Shown: in pieces, positions 11,401 to 19,339 of the stretch | Layout of the letters: each line of letters starts with the position of its first letter | Numbering within the stretch: the stretch's first letter is position 1 | Assembly (NCBI GenBank): GCA_963753615.1 | Contig: CAVWCW010000020.1 | Location: 43,164 to 107,163, forward strand | Source of the DNA: CAVWCW01 sp963753615 | GTDB lineage: Bacteria > Pseudomonadota > Gammaproteobacteria > Chromatiales > Chromatiaceae | Length of the DNA: 64,000 bases | Direction: 5' to 3' | Position numbers and translations under genes: made by a program | Notes under the pieces: model-generated | Seen by the model: the letters and a program-made list of their open reading frames with translations, nothing else | What the model was told of the DNA's origin: nothing | Databases searched by the model: none

Positions 11401-12946
11401 GCGCCAGCGCAAGCCCCGTTTCGAGCAATTGCTCGAGCAGGTGCGCGGCGCCCGCGACCGCGTTGGCGCACAGATCCGCAGCCTGCTGGCCGCCGCGCTG
11501 CCGGCGGACGAGCTGGACCGGCTCGCGGAGCGCCTCGGCGCCCTGGACCGCCGCGAGACCCACCTGGCTGAGCTGCTGGAGGGCAGCGGCGGCCTGAAAG
11601 AGCATATCGACCGGGACCGCCTGGAGCGCCTGGTGGACCTGGCGCGGGGCCTGGGGGACCTGGCCTGGCGCCTGGCCGAGGGCCGCCAGGGCCTGGGCCG
11701 GGCGCGCCTGGGCACGGTGATCAGCCCCGGGGCCGCCCTGTGCTGGACCGGTGTGTTTCCGAGCAACCCCTTCCCAGGGCCAGTGACCCTGGAGCCCACG
11801 GGTAACGGTGTGCAGCTCGCCGCAGGCCTGCTGGAGGGCCAGTTGCGCCAGGCCGTCAAAGGCTTCGTGCTGCTGCGCAAGGCGCACCTCGAGCTGGAGC
11901 GCCCGGACGAGGCGGAGCGCCTGAGCGCAGAGCTTGACGCCCTGACCTGGCGCGACCTCAGTCCCGAGGAGCAGGCCCAGTGCCCGAGCCTGCTGGTGGT
12001 GGGCGACAGCGCCAGCCTGGCCAGCAGCGGCTTGGCCCAGACGGTCTGGGCCCTGGGCTCTGAGCTGCCCCTGCGCCTGCTGCTGCTGGCGGACCTGGAT
12101 CTGGGCCTGGCCGGACCCGCCGGTCTGCCTCTGCGGCCCGCCAGCCTGCCCGACCCGAGCCTGGAACTGCCGCTACTGGCCCTGTCTCAGCGTGGGGCCT
12201 ACATCGCCCAAAGCGCCCTGGGTGCCCCCGAGCACCTGCTGACCAGCCTGGAGGGGGCCTTCGCCCACCCCGGACCGGCCTTGGTGCACCTCTACGCCCC
12301 CAGCCCGGGCGACCACGGATTCGCCCCGACCCTGACGCTCGAGCGCAGCCAACAAGCGGTGGCGAGCCGGCTGCTGCCCCTGTTCCGTTACGATCCGCTG
12401 GGCGAAGGGGTGTTCGGCTCCCGCATCCGGCTGTCCGACAACCCGGAGTCGCTGGCCGCCTGGGTTCAGACCGCAGAGGAGCAGCCCCTAACCCCGGCCC
12501 ATTGGGCCCTGGGGGAGACCCGCTTCGCCGCCTGCTTCGAACGGCTGGCCGAGGATGCCGCCGACGCCCTGCCACTGGGCGAATGGCTGCAGCTGCCCGG
12601 CTCGGATCAGGCCCGCAAGCGTCCCTACGTCACTCGCGCAGAGAACGGGGGTCGGCAGCAACGCCTGGCCCTGACCCCGGAGCTCGCCCGGGTCTGCCTG
12701 CAGCGCCAGCAGGCCTGGCGGGCCCTGCAGGAGTTGGCCGGCCTGGTGACCCCGTTCACCGAGCGCGTGCGGCAGGAGGCCGAGGCTGCGGTGGCCGCCG
12801 AACGCAAGGCCGAACTCGACGCCCTGCGCAGCGACTACGAGCAACAGTTGGCCGAACAGCAGGACCGGCAGCTGGAACTGACCCGCCAGGCCATGCGTCA
12901 GCGCCTGTTGCAGTTGGCGGGCTATCAGACCGAGACCACCCAGTGA
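8411..12946 (+). CDS. Large PFOR-like protein with catalytic motifs lost
   Basis: I place the start at ATG 8411, overlapping the rnfB stop, giving 1511 residues; upstream Met codons lie inside rnfB. The order follows pyruvate:ferredoxin oxidoreductase. A domain I-like part contains LDGNSAVAMAEA and RGLAAHAPS, with a gamma-like domain near 440-620. Two ferredoxin clusters follow, CTGCGDCWSRC from Cys768 and CKGCGICIQAC from Cys902. A thiamine-domain-like region (about 1110-1350) includes YIAQSALGA at 1264, and the end is a coiled coil. The YPITPSS motif of domain I is replaced (GASFPADTA). The GDG...N...Y thiamine motif is absent where VVGDSASLASSG stands. It is also longer than standard PFOR (about 1170). 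I infer a non-catalytic electron conduit between KorAB and Rnf. Another possibility is a divergent enzyme using a different cofactor. Confidence 0.72.
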   Translation: MPSFSNSALRLLGRLLGARPPAPAEAGELRVLDGNSAVAMAEASLAESAALGASFPADTAALAWRAEQTRYAANLLGAPLSNLGGEGPRGTLAAAIGLALSGTRATVFCSGPDLAGAQDLLRLAAGRRLPLVVQLSCRGLAAHAPSLGSGHEALHLSADCGGLVLTAANVQEAVDFTLIARRVAEQVLLPVLVAQDGGETAIALQDVRLPGAGLVQRFLGAPEDEIPTPTPAQRLLFGERRRRLPRWHDPDRPALLGALQDGDAWARAAASGPAFLDGWIDDCLDQTLRDFAKLTGRRHQPLSAHRMDDARLVLLAQGAAVETAEAAADSLRKRHHLKVGVLGLRCLRPFPGAELVQQLKGRSLVCVLERSLQPLDADPPLTRELRAALGAALEGGEDGQSTLKPEQLPRLLPVLYGLGGQALSAADLMALGRRAEGLKQSRVWLGLDFDQGPSPYPKRQVLLDQLHRSYPELAGLGLRASGPEPDLRPPGALSLSLQRVSGAPDQGLAAEAGAYLQQLLGGQLRSQPGLFTAPWGEYCIDRLTLATAGLRDPGAAPPADLVLLSADPALAPAGALGELAPGGLLLLAGPAANQAAPLYLLGEHKTPPRIYRLPEADSNQPQEYLLGALCGVLLDAGRLQQRERRLSALREALLANTPEPERGQRLAAFQAGLKSPEHLSDPPAAAARVWRRSDGAPPSVRRLAHGDQAYDSLPRFWDQVGSLYRDGAAAELGPDPYLALGTVPPLASELHDLSAARRSLPRFDPAVCTGCGDCWSRCPDAAIGAAALTPAELLDAGVQASGASALRPLAKRLAGRIGRLCRESSEAPREIDQLLDEALARLQTQAPLPEERREAIEAELEQIKAGFDGLGAAVTEPLFHHAESELKDSGALLLLAVDPDACKGCGICIQACAAEALTDGPHSGAVLDQAQRRWRAWEQLPNTPVETRERAATLPEPGPLAAALLDRGAAGSMAGGDGAEPGSGARLALRLALAAAERQRKPRFEQLLEQVRGARDRVGAQIRSLLAAALPADELDRLAERLGALDRRETHLAELLEGSGGLKEHIDRDRLERLVDLARGLGDLAWRLAEGRQGLGRARLGTVISPGAALCWTGVFPSNPFPGPVTLEPTGNGVQLAAGLLEGQLRQAVKGFVLLRKAHLELERPDEAERLSAELDALTWRDLSPEEQAQCPSLLVVGDSASLASSGLAQTVWALGSELPLRLLLLADLDLGLAGPAGLPLRPASLPDPSLELPLLALSQRGAYIAQSALGAPEHLLTSLEGAFAHPGPALVHLYAPSPGDHGFAPTLTLERSQQAVASRLLPLFRYDPLGEGVFGSRIRLSDNPESLAAWVQTAEEQPLTPAHWALGETRFAACFERLAEDAADALPLGEWLQLPGSDQARKRPYVTRAENGGRQQRLALTPELARVCLQRQQAWRALQELAGLVTPFTERVRQEAEAAVAAERKAELDALRSDYEQQLAEQQDRQLELTRQAMRQRLLQLAGYQTETTQ

Positions 12947-12953
12947 TTGCGGC

Positions 12954-14297
12954 ATGATCGCCTTCCCCGCACTGTTCCGCCACAGCTTCTCCCACGGGGT
13001 GCACCCCCGGGAGCACAAGTCCCGCACCGCCGGGCTGCCGAGCCAGCGCATGCCCTTTGTCGGACCTTATGTGCTGCCGCTCAATCAGCACCTGGGGGCA
13101 CCGGCCACGCCGACCGTGGAACCGGGACAGAGAGTGCGCCGGGGCCAGCAGATCGCCGCGCCCGCAGCCTTCGTCTCCAGCGCCCTGCACAGCCCGGTCA
13201 CCGGCTGGGTGCGGGCCATCGGCCAGCGCCGGTTTCCCGGCGGGCGTTTCGCCGAAGCGATCGAAGTCGAGGCCGACCCCTACGCCAGCCAGCGCCTGGA
13301 TGCGGAGCCGCCGCCGGACTGGCGCACGCTGACGCTGGATCAGCTGGTGGAGCAGGTGCAGGCCAGCGGCATCGTCGGTTTGGGGGGAGCGGCCTTGCCC
13401 GCCCACGTGAAGTACTCCCTGCGCGAAGGGATGAAGATCAAATACCTGATCGCCAACGGCGCCGAATGCGAACCCTACCTGACCAACGATCACCGGGTGA
13501 TGGTGGAGCAACCGGAGCTGCTGCTGGAGGGGCTGGAGATCCTGGCCGGCCTGCTCGGGGCCGAGCAGACCATTATCGGCATCGAGCTGAACAAGCCGGA
13601 TGCGATCGAGACCCTGCGCGGCCGCATCCCGGCCGGAGCGCCGGTGCGGGTCGAGGGACTGCGAGTCAAGTACCCCCAGGGCGACTCCAAGATGCTGATC
13701 AAGTCGCTGCTCGACATCGAGGTGCCGGCCAAGCTGCACGCGGCAGACCTCGGCATTATTATGAACAACGTCAGCACCATCGCCGCTATTGCGGAGTACT
13801 TCCGCACCGGCATGCCCTACATCGACCGCCGGGTCACGGTGTCCGGGCCGGGCATCGAGTACCCGGCCAACCTGATCGTGCCAATCGGCACCCCGGTGCG
13901 CGAGGTGCTGCGCTTTTGCGGTGGGCTCACGGACGAGACCCGGGAAGTGCTCATGGGCGGGCCGATGATGGGGACGCCCATCGCCAGTCTGGATGCACCG
14001 ATCATCAAGACCAGCTCCGGCGTGCTGGCCTTCACCGCTCGGGAGACCGCCCGGCCTACCGAGTACCCCTGTATCCGGTGCGGCCGCTGCGTGGACGCTT
14101 GCCCCTACTTTCTGAACCCGGCGCGCCTGGCCCGCCTCGCCAAGGCCCACCGTTATGAAGAAATGAAAGCGGCGCAGATGGGCGAGTGCGTGGAGTGCGG
14201 CTCCTGCACCTATGCCTGTCCCTCCGGCATCCCTATCGTGCAGTTGATCCGCAGCGCCAAGGACGACCAATGGCGCAAACGGAGCAAGAAGAAGTGA
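12954..14297 (+). CDS. rnfC: Rnf electron transport complex subunit C
   Basis: The NADH-side subunit of Rnf, carrying the flavin/NAD-binding fold and two 4Fe-4S clusters. Its 447 residues begin with the family N-terminus (FRHSFSHGVHPREHK, then barrel-sandwich sequence). It contains GLGGAALPAHVK for nucleotide binding, LIANGAECEPYL, and two cluster motifs, CIRCGRCVDACP from Cys373 and CVECGSCTYACP from Cys412. It starts 7 bp after the PFOR-like gene stop and ends at 14297, immediately before a mobile-element insertion. Length is normal for the short, non-tailed RnfC form. Confidence 0.92.
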   Translation: MIAFPALFRHSFSHGVHPREHKSRTAGLPSQRMPFVGPYVLPLNQHLGAPATPTVEPGQRVRRGQQIAAPAAFVSSALHSPVTGWVRAIGQRRFPGGRFAEAIEVEADPYASQRLDAEPPPDWRTLTLDQLVEQVQASGIVGLGGAALPAHVKYSLREGMKIKYLIANGAECEPYLTNDHRVMVEQPELLLEGLEILAGLLGAEQTIIGIELNKPDAIETLRGRIPAGAPVRVEGLRVKYPQGDSKMLIKSLLDIEVPAKLHAADLGIIMNNVSTIAAIAEYFRTGMPYIDRRVTVSGPGIEYPANLIVPIGTPVREVLRFCGGLTDETREVLMGGPMMGTPIASLDAPIIKTSSGVLAFTARETARPTEYPCIRCGRCVDACPYFLNPARLARLAKAHRYEEMKAAQMGECVECGSCTYACPSGIPIVQLIRSAKDDQWRKRSKKK

Positions 14298-14537
14298 TCC
14301 TAGAAAGGGCGGTTGACCGCCCCATTCCGATAGCTAAGGTACTGAAATGAGAGAACAAGCCTTCGATCTGTCTCTTCCTGAATTCGGTGATCCAGGCTAC
14401 GGGGTGCATGGCGCGCTTGCGGCGGCACATGGCCGCGTTGCAACTCCTTGGAATAGATTGGCTGTTCCGCGTCGTTGCGCCTTGCCCTGCACCCCCGCAA
14501 GCACACCCTGCACCCCGTCCAACCGCTCTTTCTAGGA
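14298..14537. mobile_element. MITE-like element inserted at the rnfC/rnfD junction
   Basis: The 240-bp segment is bounded by inverted terminal repeats matching 17 of 18 bases: TCCTAGAAAGGGCGGTTG at 14298-14315 and the complement of 14520-14537. TGA lies on both flanks (14295-14297 and 14538-14540), consistent with a 3-bp target duplication. No transposase is encoded; the short ORFs inside are unconvincing. The left end also forms a hairpin, GGGCGGT/ACCGCCC. The last base of the element supplies the A of the present rnfD ATG. Read without the element, the junction would give a GTG start overlapping the rnfC stop. Confidence 0.75.
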
Positions 14538-15556
14538 TGAAGCCCCGCGACCCCCGCCTGCTGGTTCAGCCCGCACCGCTGCTGAAGCGGCCGATGAACA
14601 CCGGCCAGGCGATGCGCGACGTCAGCCTGGCCTTGCTGCCTGCGACCCTGGCCGGGCTCTGGTTCTTCGGCCTCGGGGCGCTACTGGTGCTGCTGGCCTG
14701 CATGCTCGGGGCCCTGGCCACCGAGTGGCTGTTCACCCCGGAGGCACAACGCCGCGGCCGCCTGGGAGACGGCAGCGCCCTGCTCACCGGGCTGCTGCTC
14801 GGGCTCACCCTGCCGCCGGCCCTGCCGCTCTGGATGGCCTTTCTCGGCGGCGTGGTGAGCATCGGCCTGGGCAAGCTGGTATGGGGCGGACTGGGTGCCA
14901 ACCTGTTCAACCCGGCCCTGGTGGGGCGCGCCTTCCTGTCGGCCACCTTCCCCAATGCCATGACCAACTGGAGCGCCAACCGGGCCGGCGGCGGCTTTTT
15001 CGACCTTTCCCCGAGTCTGTTCGCCGCCCCCCTGATGCAGCCCCAGTACGATGCCCTGAGCGCCGCCACCCCCCTGGGGCTGATGAAGTTCGACCAGCAA
15101 CCCACTGCGCTGGGCGACCTGATGCTGGGCACCAGTTCCGGCTGCATCGGCGAGACCAGCGGCCTGCTGCTGCTCGCCGGGGGCCTGTTCCTGCTGCTGC
15201 GCCGGGATCTGGACTGGCGCATCCCCGTGGGTATCTTCGCCGCCGTGGCACTGGGCTCGGGCGCCCTGTTCCTGTGGGACGGGACGCGCTATCCCGACCC
15301 CCTGTTCTCGTTGTTTGCCGGTGGCCTGCTGATCGGCGCCATCTATATGGCCACCGACCCGGTGACCTCGCCGCTGACCCCGCGCGGGGCCTGGATCTTC
15401 GCCATCGGCATCGGCCTGCTGGTGGTGCTGATCCGTGCCTTCGGCGGCTTTCCCGAGGGGGTGATGTACGCCATCCTGCTGATGAACGCCGCCACCCCGC
15501 TGATCGACCGCTACACCCAGTCCCGGGTCTTCGGCAAGGGGGTCGAACAGCCATGA
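14537..15556 (+). CDS. rnfD: Rnf electron transport complex subunit D
   Basis: Membrane subunit with covalently bound FMN, related to NqrB, thought to form the ion-translocating core with RnfG. I choose ATG 14537 (339 residues, MKPRDPRLLVQPAP), which matches RnfD N-termini. An in-frame Met at 14387 lies inside the MITE-like element and would add 50 unrelated residues. Several hydrophobic helices are present, with DGSALLTGLLLGLTLPP and the flavin region GTSSGCIGETSGLL. AGGA abuts the ATG with no spacer, so initiation may have been altered by the insertion. It overlaps rnfG by four bases (ATGA). Confidence 0.9.
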   Translation: MKPRDPRLLVQPAPLLKRPMNTGQAMRDVSLALLPATLAGLWFFGLGALLVLLACMLGALATEWLFTPEAQRRGRLGDGSALLTGLLLGLTLPPALPLWMAFLGGVVSIGLGKLVWGGLGANLFNPALVGRAFLSATFPNAMTNWSANRAGGGFFDLSPSLFAAPLMQPQYDALSAATPLGLMKFDQQPTALGDLMLGTSSGCIGETSGLLLLAGGLFLLLRRDLDWRIPVGIFAAVALGSGALFLWDGTRYPDPLFSLFAGGLLIGAIYMATDPVTSPLTPRGAWIFAIGIGLLVVLIRAFGGFPEGVMYAILLMNAATPLIDRYTQSRVFGKGVEQP

Positions 15557-16188
15557 CCACCCAGGCCAGAGTCGCCAGCCCGGAGCCCACGCCCCTGCGT
15601 CTGGTGCTCACCCTGAGCCTGGCCGGGCTGCTGTCGGGGCTGATCATCGTCGGCATCTTCGAGGCCACCCTTCCCACCATCACCGCCTACCAGGCCGAGC
15701 AGCTGCGCCTGGCGGTGTTCGAGGTGCTGCCGGGCACCCGGCGGCTGCAACGGCTGGTGTACCGGGACGGCGAACTGACCCCGTCCGAGGAAACCGGCGA
15801 CGACATCGAATACCTCTACGCCGGCTACGACGGCGACGACCGGCTGCTGGGCTACGCCATCCCCGGCGCCGGCCCCGGCTTCCAGGACACCATCAAGCTG
15901 CTCTACGGCTACCGCCCGGCGCTGGGCCAGGTCTCGGGCATGCGCATCCTGGAGAGCCGCGAGACGCCGGGGCTGGGGGACAAGATCTACAAGGACCAGG
16001 CCTTCGTCGACGGCTTCCGCGCCCTGGCGGTGGCGCCCGAGATCCAGGCGGTGAAAAAGGGCCGCGGCGGCGCCCCGCACCAGATCGACGCCATTACCGG
16101 GGCCACCATCTCCTCCAAGGCGGTGGTGCGCATCATCAACCAGGCCAACGAGCGCTGGCTGTCCAGGCTGACGGCGGGGGAACGCTGA
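15553..16188 (+). CDS. rnfG: Rnf electron transport complex subunit G
   Basis: A single-helix membrane protein with a periplasmic flavin domain, the FMN being esterified to a threonine in the family. In 211 residues there is a transmembrane segment at about 18-40, GLGDKIYKD, and the flavinylation signature TGATISS, with Thr185 the expected attachment residue. The ATG overlaps the rnfD stop (ATGA), and rnfE starts two bases after the stop. Flavinylation would need an ApbE transferase, which is not in this window. Confidence 0.92.
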   Translation: MTTQARVASPEPTPLRLVLTLSLAGLLSGLIIVGIFEATLPTITAYQAEQLRLAVFEVLPGTRRLQRLVYRDGELTPSEETGDDIEYLYAGYDGDDRLLGYAIPGAGPGFQDTIKLLYGYRPALGQVSGMRILESRETPGLGDKIYKDQAFVDGFRALAVAPEIQAVKKGRGGAPHQIDAITGATISSKAVVRIINQANERWLSRLTAGER

Positions 16189-16189
16189 G

Positions 16190-16841
16190 ATGCCCCAAAA
16201 CCAACAAGACGCCTACCAAGAGTTCATCAAGGGCCTGTGGCGCGACAACCCGGTGTTCGTGCAGGTGCTCGGCATGTGCCCGATGCTGGCGGTCACCAAT
16301 TCCGCCATCAACGCGGTGGCCATGGGCGGGGCCACCCTGTTCGTGCTGGTCGGCTCCAGCCTGCTGGTATCGTCGCTCAAGCGCTGGATCCCCAAGCAGA
16401 TCCGCATCTCCTGCTACATCATCATCATCGCCACCTTCGTCACCGTGGCGGACTTCAGCCTGCAGGCGCTGATCCCCGAGTGTCCACAAGGAGCTGGGGG
16501 CGTTTATCCCGCTGATCGTGGCCAACTGCATGATCCTGGGCCGCCAGGAGGCGTTCGCCGCCCGCAACTCGGTGCGCCTGGCGGTAGTCGACGCCCTGGG
16601 CATGGCCGGCGGCTTCTTTCTGGCGCTGTTCACCCTCGGCGCCGTGCGCGAGATCCTGGGCGAAGGGGCGCTGTTCGGCATCGACCTGTTCGGCCCCGAC
16701 TTCGAGCCCTGGGTGATCATGATCCTGCCCCCGGGCGGCTTTCTCACCCTCGGCCTGTTGCTGCTGCTGTTCAGCTGGCTGCAGGAGCGTAAGCAGAAGC
16801 TGGCCCAGCGCCTGGCGGCGATCGAAGAGACAGCCGAATGA
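16190..16841 (+). pseudogene. rnfE: Rnf subunit E, interrupted by a single-base frameshift
   Basis: A multi-spanning membrane subunit of Rnf. Frame 1 from ATG 16190 gives FIKGLWRDNPVFVQVLGMCPMLAVT, normal RnfE, as far as LQALIPE. An extra T at 16481 then breaks the frame. Skipping it restores VHKELGAFIPLIVANCMILGRQEAFAARNS and the rest of the protein to 16841, about 216 residues. Everything on both sides is conserved family sequence. I therefore think an assembly or sequencing error is more likely than real inactivation, though a true pseudogene cannot be excluded. The end overlaps the rnfA start by four bases. Confidence 0.85.
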
Positions 16842-17417
16842 ACGAGCTCCTCTGGATCTTCGTCAGCGCCCTGCTGATCAACAACTTCGTGCTGGCCTAC
16901 TTCCTCGGGCTCTGCCCGTTCCTCGGCGTGTCCGCAGCGCCTCGACACCGCCTTCCGCCTCGGCCTGGCCAATATCTTCGTGATGCTGATCACCGCCCTG
17001 TGCGCCTGGTTCCTCAACACCTACATCCTGCCCCATGCCCCCTATCTGCGGCTGATCAGCTTTATCGTGGTCATCGCCAGCACGGTGCAGTTCATCGAGA
17101 TGGTGATCCGCAAGCTCAGCCCGGCGCTGTTCCGGGCCCTGGGCATCTTCCTGCCCCTGATCACCACCAACTGCGCCATCCTCGGCCTGGCCATCTTCGC
17201 CACCAACCGCGGCTACGGCCTGCTCGAAGGGCTGGTGTTCGCGCTCGGCGCCGGCGGCGGCTTCACCCTGGCCCTGGTGCTCATGGCCGGCCTGCGCGAG
17301 GAGACCGAGCTGGTCGAGGTCCCGGCCCTGGTGCGCGGCACCGCGCTCAATCTGATCATCGCCGGCATTCTGTCCATGGCCTTCATGGGCTTTGCCGGCC
17401 TGTTCAGCTCGGGCTGA
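16838..17417 (+). pseudogene. rnfA: Rnf subunit A, interrupted by a single-base frameshift
   Basis: A hydrophobic Rnf subunit of six helices that holds an intramembrane Fe-S cluster with RnfE in the family. The first frame gives NELLWIFVSALLINNFVLAYFLGLCPFLGVS. One extra base near 16934 shifts the frame. Removing it gives QRLDTAFRLGLANIFVMLIT and the normal remainder, including TTNCAILGLAIF, to FMGFAGLFSSG at 17417, about 192 residues. Both rnfE and rnfA show +1 insertions in conserved sequence, so a shared technical cause is likely. Position at the end of the rnf genes, instead of first, is a rearranged order. Confidence 0.85.
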
Positions 17418-17421
17418 CGCA

Positions 17422-17598
17422 ATGCTCGGCTATCTACTCGGCATCTGCGGGTTGATCTCGCTGTGCGCCGCCTGGGTGCTGTTCCAGCTCTGGCTGCAGC
17501 GGGTCGACCCGGGTTACCGCGGCCTGCAAGGCGGCTGCGGGGGTTGCGCCGAGAAGCGCCAATGCAAACGCGAGTGCGAGCGGGAGGCACGCGGCTGA
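17422..17598 (+). CDS. Small Cys-rich membrane protein at the end of the rnf operon (NqrM-like layout)
   Basis: A 58-residue protein starting four bases after rnfA: one transmembrane helix (about residues 3-25, with Cys9 and Cys15) then a short basic tail with GGCGGC and further cysteines (Cys39, 42, 48, 52). The layout, a single helix followed by a clustered-cysteine tail next to Na+-NQR/Rnf genes, resembles NqrM, which delivers iron for the Cys4 iron centre of Nqr. Sequence identity cannot be judged here. I infer a maturation factor for the RnfA-RnfE metal centre. It could instead be an unrelated metal-binding peptide. Confidence 0.6.
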   Translation: MLGYLLGICGLISLCAAWVLFQLWLQRVDPGYRGLQGGCGGCAEKRQCKRECEREARG

Positions 17599-17623
17599 GG
17601 GTTGCGGGCATTCCTCTAGCGCC

Positions 17624-17645
17624 CCCGGCCGGATCATCGGCCGGG
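17624..17645 (+). terminator. GC-rich hairpin between convergent genes
   Basis: A perfect 8-bp stem, CCCGGCCG and CGGCCGGG, around a 6-base loop, 26 bases after the last rnf operon gene and ahead of the convergent endolysin-like gene. There is no following T run, so it may be a weak or Rho-assisted terminator for either strand. Confidence 0.4.
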
Positions 17646-17668
17646 AACGCGAGCGCTGGTGAAATACC

Positions 17669-19090
17669 CTAGCCCAGGGCCCGGGCGTAATCGATGAACC
17701 CCTTGTTGATCGACAACACCTTACGACCGTTGCGGCGGAATACGCCGATGCCCTCGCGGCTCCCTGCAACATTGGTGTTGCCTTCGATGGTGACCAGCTT
17801 GCCCCCTTCCACCCGCTCGACGATACCGGTATGACCGGCGCCGCCGGGGTCGCCGGTATCGATCACGAAGATCATCCCCGGTTGCACCAATTGGGGATCT
17901 TCCTCTGCCTGGGCATGGGTGATGCGGCGAATGCCCTCGCGCCCGGCCCGGTTCCAGTGGTCCAGAACGCCGGCGGTGTTGATGCAGGGGTTGTCGGTGC
18001 CGAGCCGTTCCGCGCCCTGCTGGAAACACCAGAAGACGAAGGCCGCGCACCAGGGATGACCGCCGCCGAGCCCGGTGCTGCCGAGGTATTGTTCGACCCG
18101 CGGTCCGCCGTTCGAACCCGGGGGCTGCTCCTCGATGCCGATCTCGTCGCGGGCAACCTGAAGAACGCTCGCCAGCAACGGCGCCTGGGACGGCCGCACG
18201 TGCACCCGCGGCAGCGCCGCCTCCCCGAACAAGGCCTCCCAGGTCAGGGAACCCACCACGCCGTCGATCACCAACGGCTCGCCACCGCTGTCCTCACTCC
18301 GGGCCTGAAACATGCGCACCGCGGCCTCGGTCTTGCTGCCGAAGTCCCCATCCACCAGCAGCGGAGGATTGGCGCTGCCGAGCTCGTTGAGCCGGCGCTG
18401 CAACAAGCGCACGATCGCCGCATCCGGATCGCCTTGGCGGATCTGGCGTCCCGGGTACGGTGGGGCGTCCGCTTCCGGAACCGTCAGAGGCTCGGGCAGG
18501 GCCTCGTCGAACCGCGCATGCCCCCGTTGCTCCAGGACCTTGAGCAGGGGCCCGATCCCGCATTGGCGAGATACCAGGTCGGGGTCGAACGTACCGTCGG
18601 AGGCGTATTTTCCCTTGGTATAGTGATTGGAGAACGACCAGAGATACGGCGAAAGTACGTCGGCATGGAACTTCCGGTAGCCCCAGCCGTTGTAGCCCTC
18701 GAGTCGGAATAAAGTGCCGGCCAGGCTCCAGTCCGACCAACCCGTCAGGCCGTCATGGCGCAGCGCATCCAGCGCCGATTCTTCCCAGCTGAAGGGCGGG
18801 TTCCCCGGGGGCCTGTTGGGAGGCACCCGCCGGGTCCGGGAATGAAGCGGATCGCCATTGTGCAGATGACGGTCAAACCGCAAGCCGGCCTCCATGGCAT
18901 GGACCGCGGCGATTACCTGCCAAGGCACGGCGGAAAGTGCGCTGACCGCCTGATAGCGACTCTGCTGGCCAAGCACGCGGTCCGCCAGCCGCTCAACTGA
19001 GGTTTCACGCTCAGGTCGCGCTCGGCAACCGTTGAACAGGCGCTCGTATTCCTCTCGCAGTTGCTGGTTCAGGGTGATAGAAACCGGCAT
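17669..19090 (-). CDS. Endolysin-like protein: lysozyme-like, peptidoglycan-binding and CHAP domains
   Basis: A 473-residue peptidoglycan-degrading protein. The start MPVSITLN is set by the GGAGG site 9 bases upstream of the ATG at 19090; the open frame extends further without a ribosome site. An N-terminal domain (about 50-210) contains WQVIAAVHAMEAGLRFD and FRLEGYNGWGYR, typical of lysozyme-like proteins. A peptidoglycan-binding type 1 domain (about 240-310) has DGDFGSKTEAAVRMFQ. The C-terminal CHAP amidase domain has the catalytic Cys in GGHPWCAAFVFWC and His in GAGHTGIVER. No signal peptide is seen. Domain content resembles phage or bacteriocin-type enzymes, but no phage genes surround it. 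Confidence 0.8.
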   Translation of the reverse strand: MPVSITLNQQLREEYERLFNGCRARPERETSVERLADRVLGQQSRYQAVSALSAVPWQVIAAVHAMEAGLRFDRHLHNGDPLHSRTRRVPPNRPPGNPPFSWEESALDALRHDGLTGWSDWSLAGTLFRLEGYNGWGYRKFHADVLSPYLWSFSNHYTKGKYASDGTFDPDLVSRQCGIGPLLKVLEQRGHARFDEALPEPLTVPEADAPPYPGRQIRQGDPDAAIVRLLQRRLNELGSANPPLLVDGDFGSKTEAAVRMFQARSEDSGGEPLVIDGVVGSLTWEALFGEAALPRVHVRPSQAPLLASVLQVARDEIGIEEQPPGSNGGPRVEQYLGSTGLGGGHPWCAAFVFWCFQQGAERLGTDNPCINTAGVLDHWNRAGREGIRRITHAQAEEDPQLVQPGMIFVIDTGDPGGAGHTGIVERVEGGKLVTIEGNTNVAGSREGIGVFRRNGRKVLSINKGFIDYARALG

Positions 19091-19339
19091 GATCTTATCC
19101 CTCCAGATAGCGCGCGTTGTTCCTCGGGAAACGCCGAGAAAGGCCATCCTTGGCATTCTTCGGCTCGGCTCGGGAAGACGCAGTCTCCAAAAGCCGCCCG
19201 CTCCAATCACTCGAGACGATTGATTGCTCCGGGGCATCCAGCTCCGCAGGGTAAACGCATCAGATTCAGCGTTTCCTTGAGTGTAGTCGGAGCCGCCTGT
19301 CGCGATCGTGAACCGAGGGTAGTTACTGCGGGAAAGGGC

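Noticed and set aside
14387..14536. N-terminal extension of rnfD from ATG 14387
   Set aside because: It is wholly inside the MITE-like element, and its residues do not resemble RnfD.
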